Positions 24,201-37,400 of a DNA stretch of 64,000 bases are shown one piece after another. The DNA is from Actinernus sp. WN-2022 (taxonomy: Eukaryota > Cnidaria > Anthozoa > Actiniaria > Actinernidae): the NCBI GenBank assembly GCA_030867875.1, contig JAOWCC010001634.1:56643352-56707351 (forward strand). Reading direction: 5' to 3'. The notes under the pieces were generated by a model, which searched no databases, was not told the DNA's origin, and worked only from the letters and a program-made list of their open reading frames with translations. A program made the position numbers and the translations under genes. Position 1 is the first letter of the stretch; every line of letters starts with the position of its first letter.

Positions 24201-27200
24201 CTGCAGGTCTACAGGCGACCGGGTAACTGCAATTTTAAAAATGCAACTGGAAACTGGTTACACTTCAACAAAAACAGTAATAAAACATTTATGAAAAATT
24301 TTATAGAAATTAGTCAACTACAGTATATAGAAAGTAATTGACTTTTTTTCCTTTGGTCATCATGTATCCAAGATGTTTACCATGTTCCACTTTAATTAAT
24401 TTAATTTGATTTACGTTGAAAACCAACTTCATCACAGAAGAAAATTTTTCAAACACATTCAGTTTTTAGATTTTGTCTAAAATCTAACATTTTTTGGCAA
24501 AAATTGTACATTTTTGAAGTCTTTCATTTGTTTCTGAAATTCTTACTTACACTTAATCCTTTCATGCTATGAACCTAACTGGAGATTGTTACAATTAAGA
24601 ATCGATTGAAAAGAAAAAACAAAGCATACATCCAAAATAATAGCAAAGCCATGACAATATAATAACTGAATGAATTAACTAACAGTTTGAGCTGAATCAT
24701 GACTTGATGGCTTAACAAACAAACCCAGCTGAACGGAGAGTTTTTCCTGACCAATCAGAGTACATACAGCTTTTCAATGGTTGGACCTCACTCGGTCTCT
24801 TTTTTTATCATAACTGTTGACTATCGTTATTAGCTCGAGTGGGATGCCGATATATAGTGTTAAAATGCCCATATTTAAAAGGTAAAGGTATTTATTTAAT
24901 ATATAGCACAAATTCTTTAAGGGTATTACGTCAAATGCACTTCACAAGATTATTTTTGTGATATGGACTGCAGTTGTGGCGCAATGTGCTGCTGTGCAGT
25001 TTAATTACAATCATGAGTGATTGTTAATACCTCAGAATATCAGGCTGTTGTGCCAGGAGACATTCCCATACTCTTTATAGAAAAAACACAACAGGTTCTT
25101 TTACAATATCCCCCTTGAATATATTAAAAGGTCAACAGCTTATACATCCCTACCAAAGGACAATAACTGAGCTAACCAATGAGGCAGTTATTTATTCAGT
25201 TATTTATATTAGTTAAGCCACTTGTTTGCTGATGATCAGATCTCCGTTCAGCTAGATGTGCATGCAGACATAAATCTCACCATGGCATGTAAGATGCAGC
25301 AATGAAGAAATAAATAATACCACGGTCACACAGGTGAAGTAAATACCTTAGATACCTATAAAATATAATTGTAAAATCATTAACAATTCATAAGGGTGCT
25401 AACCAATCCAAATGCAGCATTCGAGTCATGTGGATACATTTGTAAATCCCCATACAGTATCAGCTACTAAGATAGTCCGTATTCTGTAAATCTGATACAG
25501 GATACTAACTACTGGTATTAGCTATAGTGTTTGTATTAGGGAGATCTCACAACTGATCACTGAACTCCAAGATCATCCCAGAACAAACATGACAAGGTTT
25601 AAACTCCACACAGACCATCTCACCATTATCGGATCTGTTTTTTTTTATGCACATTGCACAAGTCCCTGACATAAACTATAGTACTAAACTCTAATTTTAC
25701 GATTTCCATCAAACTTTCCTAAAATTATGAAATTTTATATAATTTTATTTCACAAGTAATTAAGTCCAAACTGTATGGGATTTACAATGGCTCGACTAAC
25801 AACTTATCATTGTAAACACCCATATAGTTTGTCCACATATACTGTCAGTATTATTCTATTTCTGGCAGGTACATGTATCCGGCTCGTATTAGCAAGGAAG
25901 TTACATCTTCTATATTCTCATGAGATGATTTACATAAACTAATATATGCACACTTCAAACACATATTTCTTTAGAGCATCCTCTATAGCTGTCAGTTTCT
26001 TACCTAAACCTGTCAGTTAAACATATAACATGAAAAAAGGTTGATGTTGAAAAGATGAAAATAAGAGACACTCCATACACCCAGGCAATGACTTTGTGGC
26101 TATAGGACTTGTCACCTGCCAGATGGTGTAGGGTGTGTAAGGCAAGGACTGCAGGAACCATAAACAGCTGTGGAGAAAGAAGTTTGAGGAAAATTACCTT
26201 TTTAAAGGGTATATTAAAGATGGGCTGGACTAACTAAATATTTCAAGCCAAAGTATGAATATTTTATGTGAATTAATCTCACTTTATTTTCCCAAAAAAT
26301 CCTCTGCTAATAATAATAACAATAATAATAATTATTATTATTAATGTAAGTAGTAATGATCACTTTATTTACTGAGGGTAACACATGACAGTAACTACAA
26401 TCACTGATAAACAAGCAGCATTCTCTAAGGTATAATTACATCAATTACATATAATTCAATTACAGAATACAGAAATTCCTATTTAGTTATATTATTATTC
26501 ATGTAAGATGGTAGTGACTAATTACCCCATGCGTAATGACATTTGCAAGCTGTTCATATATTGTTGGTTGGTAGGAGTCTCCTCTTTTGGATGGAGGATT
26601 CTTATACCTGCATGAAAGCCAAACGCAAAGGGGAAAGAACAATGAGGAATACTAGTGGTGCAAACTCAGAGCAAGTGCATCAGCAGTATATATAAAATTG
26701 ATGCTTTTGCAGAGCATATATACACATACAATGTGGGGCAATTGCAGAATACCGGCTCCTACAAAAAAATCATGTAATTAAATGTGATACAGATCTGCAT
26801 ACCTGTACATAATAGATACAGAATGAGTAGCTGTCTTAATTATCAGATGTACAAACTCAAGCTGGAAGCAAGACATGAGAGTTAACTTTGTAGATCCAAT
26901 AAACCATGGACACAACTACATATGGCTTATAACACATCTAGGTGTACAGAGTCATGTTTTTCAGTTATTTTGGTGATACTGCCTATTTTGGCCGAGAAAA
27001 TTGAAGCAAAAGTTTATGCAAATGACGATGAAATCTGTATCAGATTACAGATTACTTATCACACAAGTCATTGATTTCCTTTGTTTTTGCTTCATGAATT
27101 AGTAATGAGTTTGATAAGTAATACATATGCATGATATGCTTGATTTGAGTGATATGCTTAGTATTCTGTATCCAAATAATGACATACAGTGTAAGCTAAT

Positions 27201-30200
27201 TAGAATACAGAATACTAACTATGCTGACTTCCCCTATCCCAAAGCAAAATATCAATAGAAAGTAAACTGAACTCCTGGCCTGTCTTGATGCATCCATTAT
27301 GGGACCTGTTTTAGTGCATGCTGCACATATCCGCGAGGTAATTAAACTATGACGCTGAAATCTTATTTTGTGCACCAAAAAAATCAATTTCATAAATCTC
27401 ATTTCATAAGTACATTACAATATTTGCATCTGAATTATATTGGATTTTCTAACCTAATAGCTCACCATTGTATAGACCCTATGCATAAAGCTGGAACCTA
27501 ATTTACATAAATTTAGAATTTTAACATTTGAAGAAAAATTGATACTGTAACCTGAAAGAGCAAGTACAAGTTATTCATCATGTGCAATTTAATAGTTTTA
27601 TTACAAATTTATCCAAAGTTATTATCATTTAAGGCTCAGGAAAAACATGAAAGCGAGGCTGGTAGGGCCATATGGCTGACTATTTTCATACAAATCTCTC
27701 TTATTTCAAAAGTTTATTACTCTGTAGCAATGTAACTTATGACACTAAAATTTCACAGGATTACTTATTTTTGTATGTTCTTTTACGTGACAATGTTGGT
27801 TTTCACAAATATTCATTGCTGACTAGAGAAATCCAGTGGTAATCAAAATGTCCTTTATGCATAGGGTGTATATCTGATACAATTTGGTTGCTCATATTGT
27901 AAACACAGGTAGCCCAAGCACATCACTGGCAATTATGTTAATAGCATTTGTATGGGATTTTTTAGTCTTCCATTTTCATGTAAATCGTTACGCTGAAAAT
28001 TGGCACAGACATAGCTAAGGAAAACAAGAAGACATCTTGTCAGTTTTGTCAAGTTTTATATTCAAGATTTACATTGAAAAATCTCATATAAATGCTATTA
28101 AATATTGCTATTTATAGAGCTTGGGCTATCTGCAATATTGAAAAGAGCAGGATTGTTATATTCTTGATGAGATTCTGAATTCTAAAATAAAGATTCATTC
28201 ATTCATTAATAGGCTAGGATAGGGATAGGATAGGGATATGATATTATAGATTAGGATAGGGATTGGGATAGGATAGAGATATGATATAGATTAGGATAGG
28301 GATTGGAGTAAGATAGATATATGATATAGATTAGGATAGGGATTGGGATAGGATAGGGATATGATAGAGATTAGGATAGGGATTGGGATAGGATAGAGAT
28401 ATGATATTATAGATTAGGATAGGGATTGGGATAGGATAGAGATATGATATAGATTAGGATAGGGATTGGAGTAAGATAGATATATGATATAGATTAGGAT
28501 AGGGATTGGAGTAAGATAGATATATGATATAGATTAGGATAGGGATTGGGATAGGATAGGGATATGATAGAGATTAGGATAGGGATTGGAGTAAGATAGA
28601 TATATGATATAGATTAGGATAGGGATTGGGATTGGGATAGGATAGGGATATGATATAGATTAGGATAGGGATTGGAGTAAGATAGATATATGATATAGAT
28701 TAGGATAGGGATTGGGATAGGATAGGGATATGATATAGATTAGGATAGGGATTGGGATAGGATAGAGATATGATAGAGATTAGGATAGGGATTGGGATAG
28801 GATAGGGATATAATATAGATTAGGATAGGGATTGGGATAGGATAGGGATATGATAGAGATTAGGATAGGGATTGGGATAGGATAGGGATATGATATAGAT
28901 TAGGATAGGGATTGGGGTAGGATAGAGATATGATATAGATTAGGATAGGGATTGGGGTAGGATAGGGATATGATAGAGATTAGGATAGGGATTGGGGTAG
29001 GATAGGGATATGATATAGATTAGGATATGGATTGGGATAGGATATGGATATGATATAGATTAGGATAGGGATTGGGATAGGATAGGGATATTATATAGAT
29101 TAGGATATGGATTGGGGTAGGATAGAGATATGATATAGATTAGGATAGGGATTGGGGTAGGATAGGGATATTATATAGATTAGGATATGGATTGGGGTAG
29201 GATAGAGATATGATATAGATTAGGATAGGGATTGGGGTAGGATAGGGATATGATATAGATTAGGATATGGATTGGGGTAGGATAGGGATATGATATAGAT
29301 TAGGATAGGGATTGGGATAGGATAGGGATATGATATAGATTAGGATAGGATATGGATTGGGGTAGGATAGGGATATGATATAGATTAGGATAGGGATAGG
29401 ATAGGGATATGATAGAGATAGGATAGGGATTGGGATAGGATAGGGATTGGGATAGGATAGGGATATGATATAGATTAGGATAGGGATTGGGGTAGGATAG
29501 AGATATGATATAGATTAGGATAGGGATTGGGGTAGGATAGGGATATGATAGAGATTAGGATAGGGATTGGGGTAGGATAGGGATATGATATAGATTAGGA
29601 TATGGATTGGGATAGGATAGGGATATGATATAGATTAGGATAGGGATTGGGATAGGATAGGGATAATATATAGATTAGGATATGGATTGGGGTAGGATAG
29701 AGATATGATATAGATTAGGATAGGGATTGGGGTAGGATAGGGATATGATATAGATTAGGATATGGATTGGGGTAGGATAGGGATATGATATAGATTAGGA
29801 TAGGGATTGGGATAGGATAGGGATATGATATAGATTAGGATAGGATATGGATTGGGGTAGGATAGGGATATGATATAGATTAGGATAGGGATAGGATAGG
29901 GATATGATAGAGATAGGATAGGGATAGGATAGGGATATGATAGAGATAGGATAGGGATTGGGATAGGATAGGGATTGGGATAGGATAGGGATATGATATA
30001 GATTAGGATATGGATTGGGGTAGGATAGGGATATGATATAGATTAGGATAGGGATTGGGATAGGATAGGGATATGATAGAGATAGGATAGGGATTGGGAT
30101 AGGATAGGGATATGATAGAGATAGGATAGGGATAGGGATAGGGATAGGGATAGGATAGGAATTAGGATAGGGATGGGATAGGGATTAGGACATGATAGGA

Positions 30201-30704
30201 ATTAAGGTAGGGTTGGGTAGGGATAGGGATAAGGATATAGGGATAGGGATATCGGGATATGAAATAGGTTAAAAGGTAGGGCTAAACTCTTGATAGCTCC
30301 GATAGGGATTCTAGAATACCTGACACTTTGGTTAATTAATAACTCATTTTCCAAATTATTTCATACAAACCTTCTAAAAACATAATCCACCAACTTAAAA
30401 AAAAATAACCATTGCCAACCCAAAATCATTCATAGAACGACTCTAAAAACAACTTATAATGAACTATGATGGAGAATTTAGCACATCTTTCAAGTGATCT
30501 TTTGAAATGGCCGAGTATTCTAGAGTTTATAGCCCTATCTCACTATCGGGAGCGGATAAGGCATATGGCATGTACCAGATTAGTCTACACTCAATAATAT
30601 ACTGCTAGGTCACTAGCAAAAACATAATCAACTCGTCAACACAGTTACCCATTCATTGTGCATTCAGAAAAATAACTCACACACCTTGAAAAATCTATTG
30701 GCAT
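21237..30704 (-). CDS. MMD: MMD-type PAQR-family seven-helix membrane protein, spliced
   Basis: Seven coding exons on the minus strand join in phase: 30685-30704 (MPIDFSR), 26526-26607, 26004-26167, 25281-25346, 23551-23652, 22403-22475, 21237-21407. All have GT-AG borders. The product is 225 residues; human MMD is 238. Family marks include the early [62 protein letters not shown] and [11 protein letters not shown]. The His and Asp residues in FHV, CDRG and HAIWH are those of the PAQR/hemolysin-III fold. MMD (PAQR10/11) proteins are Golgi or lysosomal membrane proteins implicated in Ras-pathway signalling in mammals; whether that holds here is inference. The start exon is short but fits the family N-terminus and phase. 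Confidence 0.9.
21411..21655. repeat. Tandem array copied from the MMD splice acceptor
   Basis: About five copies of a 41-45 bp unit lie immediately 5' (in transcription) of the last MMD exon. On the minus strand each ends in TCGTTAACAGACAG or TTGTTAACAGACAG, the same bases as the genuine acceptor at 21408-21412 plus the first exon bases. The rest of the unit is TTAATCAATCTATTATTCC and TTTTATC. Confidence 0.88.
22484..23290 (-). pseudogene. LINE C-terminal fragment in an MMD intron
   Basis: On the minus strand decayed frames give [20 protein letters not shown] and [15 protein letters not shown] followed by a stop, then IKEDLRQLT. This resembles the C-terminal end of non-LTR retrotransposon proteins. 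The 3' end is near AATAAAACTATTGTTGTTG at about 22490. No intact reverse transcriptase core remains. Confidence 0.6.
23888..24232. repeat. 26-bp minisatellite
   Basis: About 13 near-identical copies of a 26-bp unit containing CTGCAGGTCTACAGGCTACC and GGGTAA, with GGGTCA in the first copies and GGCGACC variants. It lies in the MMD intron between exons 23551-23652 and 25281-25346. Confidence 0.95.
26970..27130 (+). repeat. Body of a SINE-like dispersed repeat
   Basis: Shares GGCCGAGAAAATTGAAGCAAA, GAATCTGTATCAGATT-like and TTCATGAATTA…GAGTTTGATAAGTA with 35105-35252, where it follows a tRNA-like head. Here the head is missing. It lies in an MMD intron. Confidence 0.6.
28201..30280. repeat. 2 kb G-rich, C-free 40-bp minisatellite
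   Basis: About 50 copies of a 40-bp unit built from GATATGATATAGATTAGGAT and AGGGATTGGGATAGGATAGG, with GGGGTAGG, AGAGAT and shorter variants arranged in higher-order blocks (28900-29360 resembles 29460-29880). The plus strand has almost no cytosine until about 30190. It fills much of the first MMD intron. That gene is transcribed from the minus strand, so its pre-mRNA is C-rich here. Confidence 0.96.
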
Positions 30705-31420
30705 CGTATTTTTTTTGTCGATACGATAGTTTGAAATTGAAGAATGAAGGACCGCACTCGCATTAGTGTTGTCGACGATTTTTCAATTATTCGACATTCG
30801 ATCGTTTTTTTTCCCATTCTAAGTGACTACTCGATTGTTCAACTACTACAAATTAAACAGGAGAACCATCGCAAGTGCGTATTTACGTCGTCATCTGTGG
30901 CAATCTACCAGCTTGTCCACAATCCATCCATGCCCATGGCTTCCCACTTCCAGATTTCTAACCACCCCTCCCCCTCCCAACAGAGACCAGTCCATATCCC
31001 ATAATGCCTCTCGAGGGGGAGGCATTCATCGTTGTGTCGTCCTAGTGTTACATTCATGTTTTCAAACGTTTAAATTTGAAACGTTTTATGCCATATACTT
31101 GTGTACTAGCCAACGAGAGCGATAAGAGGGTCATAGTCATAGTTTTCTCAGGCCAACCGAAATATATATATTTTCCCTGTATTCTTATACTCTTAGCCTG
31201 GGCTTCCTGTGGTCCTAACCCGCGCTCGCCGAAATATTATTCTGAGCCCGTCTTACAATGTGCAGCGGCAACGACGTCCGAATTATGTCATGCGCGTGGT
31301 CCGAAAATAAGACAATTTACAAAAAATTATAAAGTGCGGTGCTACATTCAGTGTATATTATTGGGAATTTAGCACTGAACCAGGCGTGGGATTAGAGGCT
31401 TAGGCCGGTATATTACTGTA
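30705..31420. promoter_or_regulatory. Head-to-head promoter region between MMD and STUB1
   Basis: The MMD start codon (30704, minus) and STUB1 start codon (31421, plus) face away from each other across 716 bp with no repeat family recognised inside. The STUB1-proximal part is richer in CG dinucleotides (31200-31300) than the surroundings. A shared bidirectional promoter is inferred from position only; no TATA box was assigned. Confidence 0.5.
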
Positions 31421-34400
31421 ATGAGTGCTACTGATCTAAAAGACCAAGGAAATCGGCTTTTTGGCGCCAAACAGTTCGACGATGCGATTCAGTGTTACAC
31501 CAAAGCCATTGTGAGTACAAATCATCAAAATTATCACAAATGTGCAACAACGTAGATCAGCTACTCGATTTATTTTCACACACCTTAGTATCTGTTTTGG
31601 ACCTCTGTTTTACCTTAAGATTATCTCGGGAAGCAGGAATGTTTTGCTATCTTTTAACTTGTGGCATCCACGCATTTTAATACGTTTTGGTTTGTTTATT
31701 TATTAGTCTGTAGAGTGTAGGTGTAACCTCAATTAATTTGGTCGAATGATATAGTTATAACCCTGCTGTTTCCGTGTACGTACGAACCATAAGCCTTATA
31801 TCGAAATAGTTGCTTCTTCGAGAAACGTATATCGGTGCTCTAAGTTTTATACCTTTTTCAAACTGACGAAGATATGACGAAGATAAGTTGAATGAAAAAT
31901 TGAATCTCCATCAGTTCATGTGGGGGGAGTGTGATGAATCTGATTGAAATATCAAATTGAAATATTTAAGACATAATATAAGGATTCCTAGATTTGACAC
32001 ACCCATTCACAGCAAAGAACGTCAGGTCTGTGGAGATGGTGCAAAGGAGAGCAGCATTCTGGGTCCTAAAACTCTATGACCGACTTGACAGTGTCAGTGA
32101 CATACATTGTATGCTTAAGTCCATCTGGGATGGAAACCTTACAATCACAGAGATCCTGTGCTTGCCTTTCAATATTTTATAAAATGACGAACAATTTAGG
32201 AGCATAGACTTGTATATGGTAAATAAATAACACTTGAGTATGGTAAGCACACAATAGGATATCTTGGTCCCTATATATCTATGGGGACAGTTAAATACTG
32301 CCACGAAAACTAAACCTAGCCTTCAGTCTTTCAGGAGACCATTATCTTCATCTCTAGATATAACAAGCATGTTCGACAATAATATTCATGTCGATGAAAA
32401 ACATGCTCATCATGAGCTAGTAGGGAAAGTATTATCCTTTTTTAATAGTTAGTATTTTATAACTAATAATATTATAAGTAATTTAATAGTGTATCACACT
32501 TATTATAGTTACAGGAGTTATGTTTATTATTATATTTTTTAATAGTTACATGTACGGTGTAGTTTCTTCATAATTAGTACTTAGCAAATAGTCTACCGGT
32601 AATACGTATTGTAAGTTACACTTATCACACTTATAATTATTATAGGAGTTATATATGTATTAGCATTTATTCTTTAAACTACAGTGTTTTACAAGGATTT
32701 CCAGCACTGAGAAACACACGTTAAAATACAATACTTTTACATGTGTGGATATCGCCTTTCAGCCAATCAGTGATTTCCACATAATGAGTAGAATGGTACA
32801 ATATATCTTCATTTGAATGCTGTGCCACTGAGTTAAGGAGGTTTTAATATCCAAAATGCTAATTACATGATGTCAGGGGAGGCAACAATTATTATACAAT
32901 TTTTTTTGTTACAATTAAACAAATTTTTCAAATTATCAGTGTTATCACCCATGGTTGAAATAAAATGATGTTAGAAATTTGTTTTCCTGTATCAGTAGAA
33001 ACGCCCATTCACAACCACTAAGAAGTGATTGCAGATACATGTACCTCCCCTGACATCATGTAATTAGCATTTTGGATATTAAAACCTTAATTCAGTGGCA
33101 CAGCATTCAAAGCAAAATATATTTTACCATTCTACTATTCACTTGATTTAGAATTAATATCTAAAATAATTTTTTTCGTTCATTTATAAGCACTTTAAAA
33201 CAAAAAAATAGCCACAGGCTTGTCAATTAAGCCCAGAATTTTGGGCAAAAACAACACGAATGCTGCAGAGTCTTCTTTTCTTGTCACTTTGTGTGGAGTT
33301 GAAGAAGGCTCTGCTTGCAGGGTATATTAAAACTAGCTGAGTTTGCTGTAATACCACACTGCTGGCTACAATGTAATTCATTCATGTTGAGCATCAATAC
33401 AAGTATACAAAATAGGGTGAGCTGGGGTGGCATAATGTAAAATGCTTTGTCTCCCACCTCTATGTCCTGGGTTTGATCTTTATATTCATAGAAAATATCT
33501 ATTTCAATTTTCAGTTGAAAAATTCCACGATACCTACATTCTTTACCAATCGAGCACTCTGCCACTTAAAACTCAAGAAGTGGCCACAGGCCATCACAGA
33601 CTGTCGACAGGCTTTGGAACTTGATGCTAACCTTGTTAAAGGTCACTTTTTTAATGGTCAGGCCCTTATTGAGCAGGAATGTTATGATGAGGCAATTACT
33701 TCTCTCAAGAAAGGTAGGACTTAAAACAATATATGAGGGGTGAGGGTTAAGTACAGCCAAATCTTTAATGACTATTTTGAAAATGATTTCCTTGTAGGCC
33801 TGCAACAATACATTTTCCCATGATACAGCATGCAGTGTTCTCGCCTGAGACTACGCCATTGCAGGATTCTCGCTTTTTTAGCAATATACTGGAGTCGCCT
33901 AAGGGCACAAAGCCGAAAAACTAGCTGTTAAAATTAGTTCTAAAAGGAGAACAATGGTAAAAATAGTTGTGAAATCAAATAAAAAATATACAGTGTATTG
34001 GATTACTATTGAAAATTGTGTATTATATATGACCCATTGTGTCTCTAAAATGTCTCATAATTTTTGTTTTGTGGGTCCTAATGGACCCCAAGCTAAAATT
34101 CTAGTGAGAACACTGAACATGTATTCCAATAGAGTTGTTACAATAGAATACATTGTATATAATACAATACATGTGTTTTGTGACTCGTGGGCTCAGAAGA
34201 CTGTTGCGTTTGTCATGTCTACCATCTTGAATATAAATCTGGTGCAAAAACTCCTCAGCATTGCTTTTACTAATAAGTTCTGAAAAATCACAGTGCATAA
34301 CGACTAAAAAGTGTGAAGACTGATATTTGTATTGTGGCAAGTTATTTTTTTTTCCTTCTTAAACTTTATTAACGTGTCTAAAGGTATTTAGCAAAAGAAT

Positions 34401-37400
34401 GCTAATTGGGACACAAATTAAAGAGTAAATTAAAACAAATATATCTGTGTATCTATCTATGATTAAAACGTTATATCGCAATTCACTGTTGCATCAATGC
34501 AGGTGTGTGCCCTGGGTTCTCTGGTTTTCCTGACTTTGATCATCCCTTGTGGTTGTTTCAGGTTCTGTTAAATAATAGTTTAACTGCCTTGCACCCACCC
34601 CTTAAATTAGATATAATGTTGTAGGTCAAATTGAATTCCAGGTCAAATTGATTCAATCTAGGTCAAATTGATCCAACCTAGGTCAAATTGATCCAACCTA
34701 GGTCAAATTGATTCAACCTAGGTTGGAATATCAATGATTCTAAAAAGGGATTTTTTTTTGGGGGGGGGGGGGGAAGGGGAAATTTAAAAAGAAAAATTCA
34801 GCCACCCATCCCCTAAAAATACTTTGACACCACTCCCCTCCCCTCCCCTCTCCAAAAATGACTATTATTGTATGTTAGTATTATTGTTTGTTTCTCCCAT
34901 AGCTTATGACCTAGCAAAAGAGCAGAAGTTGAATTTTGGTGATGATATTGCAAGTGCCCTCCGGCTGGCAAAAAAGAAGGTAAGAGGATGTTGATTTCTT
35001 ACAGCCATTAGCTCAGTGGTCGAGCTCCGGTCTGTTGTGCAGGAAGTTGTGGGTTCAAATCCCGGCCAGACCAAGTCACTCACCTTTATGAAACAATCTA
35101 ATTCACAAACAATGTGACCTATTTCGGCCAAGAAAATCGAAGCAAAGTTTTATGTATATTTCAGGATGAATCTGTATCATATTTACAGATCTATACTCAT
35201 TCATTTTCTTTGTTTTTCCTTCATGAATTATTCATGAGTTTGATAAGTATAGTTTAATAAACAAGCAGCAGTGTTTAAAACTTGAGGGTGCAGCCCAAGA
35301 GCTTTAGACCTGATAAAACATGTGCTGCAAGTTTATTAAACGGCTTCAAAAACTTATAATGGTTACTTAATTAAAAATCTTAAAATAAAGATTCATCCTA
35401 ATTAGTAATTCACTGATAGAGACCCAAAATTAGCAAAAAGGTACACATATTTTAAGGTACCTAGATAAGCAATTGCAATCCCTCTGCAGGCTTTTTAGAA
35501 TGATGAGATTTTATCAGGTATAAAGGAGCATGCACGTGACTGATTTGCTTCATCTGATTGGACAAAATGCTCATGAATTATTCATGAGTTTTGAAGTAAC
35601 TTTAAAGGCATTACAATTATACAACAACAAGATGGGAAGACTGAATTTATTGCTGGTCTGAAAGCAATTAGCACTTGTCATTAACAATCAGTGTTTGCCA
35701 TTTGAAGGGCTGTGTGCAACAAGGGCGTAAGTGACTCCTGATCACATTCTAAATTCTCCTGCAAAGTCTTTGTTTTAAAGGGAGAATTTAGAATGTGATC
35801 AGGAGTCACTTGTGGCCTTGTTGCACACACCCCTTCATTTGTTGTTGTGTGTAATGTGAACACAGCACTGAATCTCTTGTCTACTATTACCATCATTAAT
35901 TTCAGAGGTTTGGTATAGCAGAGGAGAAAAGGATAAGTCAAGAAGTAGAGCTACAAACATACCTAAATAAACTGATTTTTGATGAGACCAAAAGGTATGT
36001 ACCAGAGGCCGAGTACAGTGATGTCTTAATTGTTCCTGTAGTTCTATTTTTTTATTGTGCATGTGGCAAAACATTATTTTATAGCAAGCTGGTGAAATGT
36101 TATTATTATTTAATATTCCAACTTTGTGCACAGTACAAAACCCAAGCAGGTGATTGGCTAATGACAGACTGTGCTTTATTGGTGATTACAGCATGCTAAT
36201 AATATCATTAGTATTGTAGAGACTATATATACTAATATTAGTAGAAACTGATGACTAATAATAATTAATTTTATTATTACATAGAGTATGAAAGACTATT
36301 GTAGAGACTATACTATATATACTAATAATAGTACAAACTGATGGCTAATAATAACTTTTTATTACTTAGAGTACATTGTATGAAATGTTATTTATATATA
36401 GAGATTATATATTATACATGTATATACTATTAGTAGAAAGTGATGACTAATAATAATGTATTATTACATAGAGTATGAAAGATTATTATATAGAGACTAT
36501 ATATTATACATGTATATACTATTAATAGTAGAAACTGATGACTAATAATAGTTTTTTATTACATAGAGTATGAAAGACTATTATATAGAGACTATATATT
36601 ATACATGTATATACTATTAATAGTAGAAACTGATGACTAATAATATTTTTTTATTACATAGAGTATGAAAGATTATTATATAGAGACTATATATTATACA
36701 TGTATATACTATTAATAGTAGAAACTGATAACTAATAATAATTTATTGTTACATAGAGAATGAAATGTTATTATATAGAGACTATATATTATACATGTAT
36801 ATACTATTAACTCTGTCGTCCGATCGTGTGTGAGCTCAATTGGTGAAATCCTGAGTGCTAACTCAACCCTCCCCCCTCAGTTCAAGTTTAGCTAGCCCGG
36901 GCTAGTTAAATACTGCTGACTTTTTAAGCCGAGGGCTCAAACTTTTCCCACAATGCCATTTGGGAGAATTCTGTTCACTCGTTGACGGTAGGTATGGCTG
37001 CTTCGGTAGGGTTTCTAATGAAATGTGCTCTAATTTTGGAGAAATATGCCACTGTCAGAGAGCTTGAAGACATCATTAAGTCTGAGGATGGCTGAAAAGT
37101 ACTTGGTTTGCTTCTAGTAGGCTTTGTGAGGGGATTTCGCAGGATTTTTCCGTTGTGTTTGTGCTTTGAGACACAGGAAAAAAATCTTCAATGAAATCCT
37201 TGGAATCCTGCAGTTGGCAGTCTTTTACCCCTGCTCAACCTATTAGGATGTGTTTTTGTCACTTTAAAGCAACGGCTTGAGTCCAAATCACCGCTCTTGG
37301 TTGTAGGGGTAAAAGACTTATAAAAAAAACCTACCGGAGTCCCAGAGGGGGGGACCCCTTGTGATTTTTTGTCCATTGCCCAGCATGCAATTGGAGGTGG

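Noticed and set aside
23888..24232. CRISPR array
   Set aside because: The 26-bp units are directly adjacent with no spacers, in a eukaryotic intron.
28201..30280. Telomere or interstitial telomeric repeat
   Set aside because: The unit is a 40-bp mix of GGATAGGG/GGATTGGG words; the animal telomere repeat TTAGGG does not occur in regular tandem.
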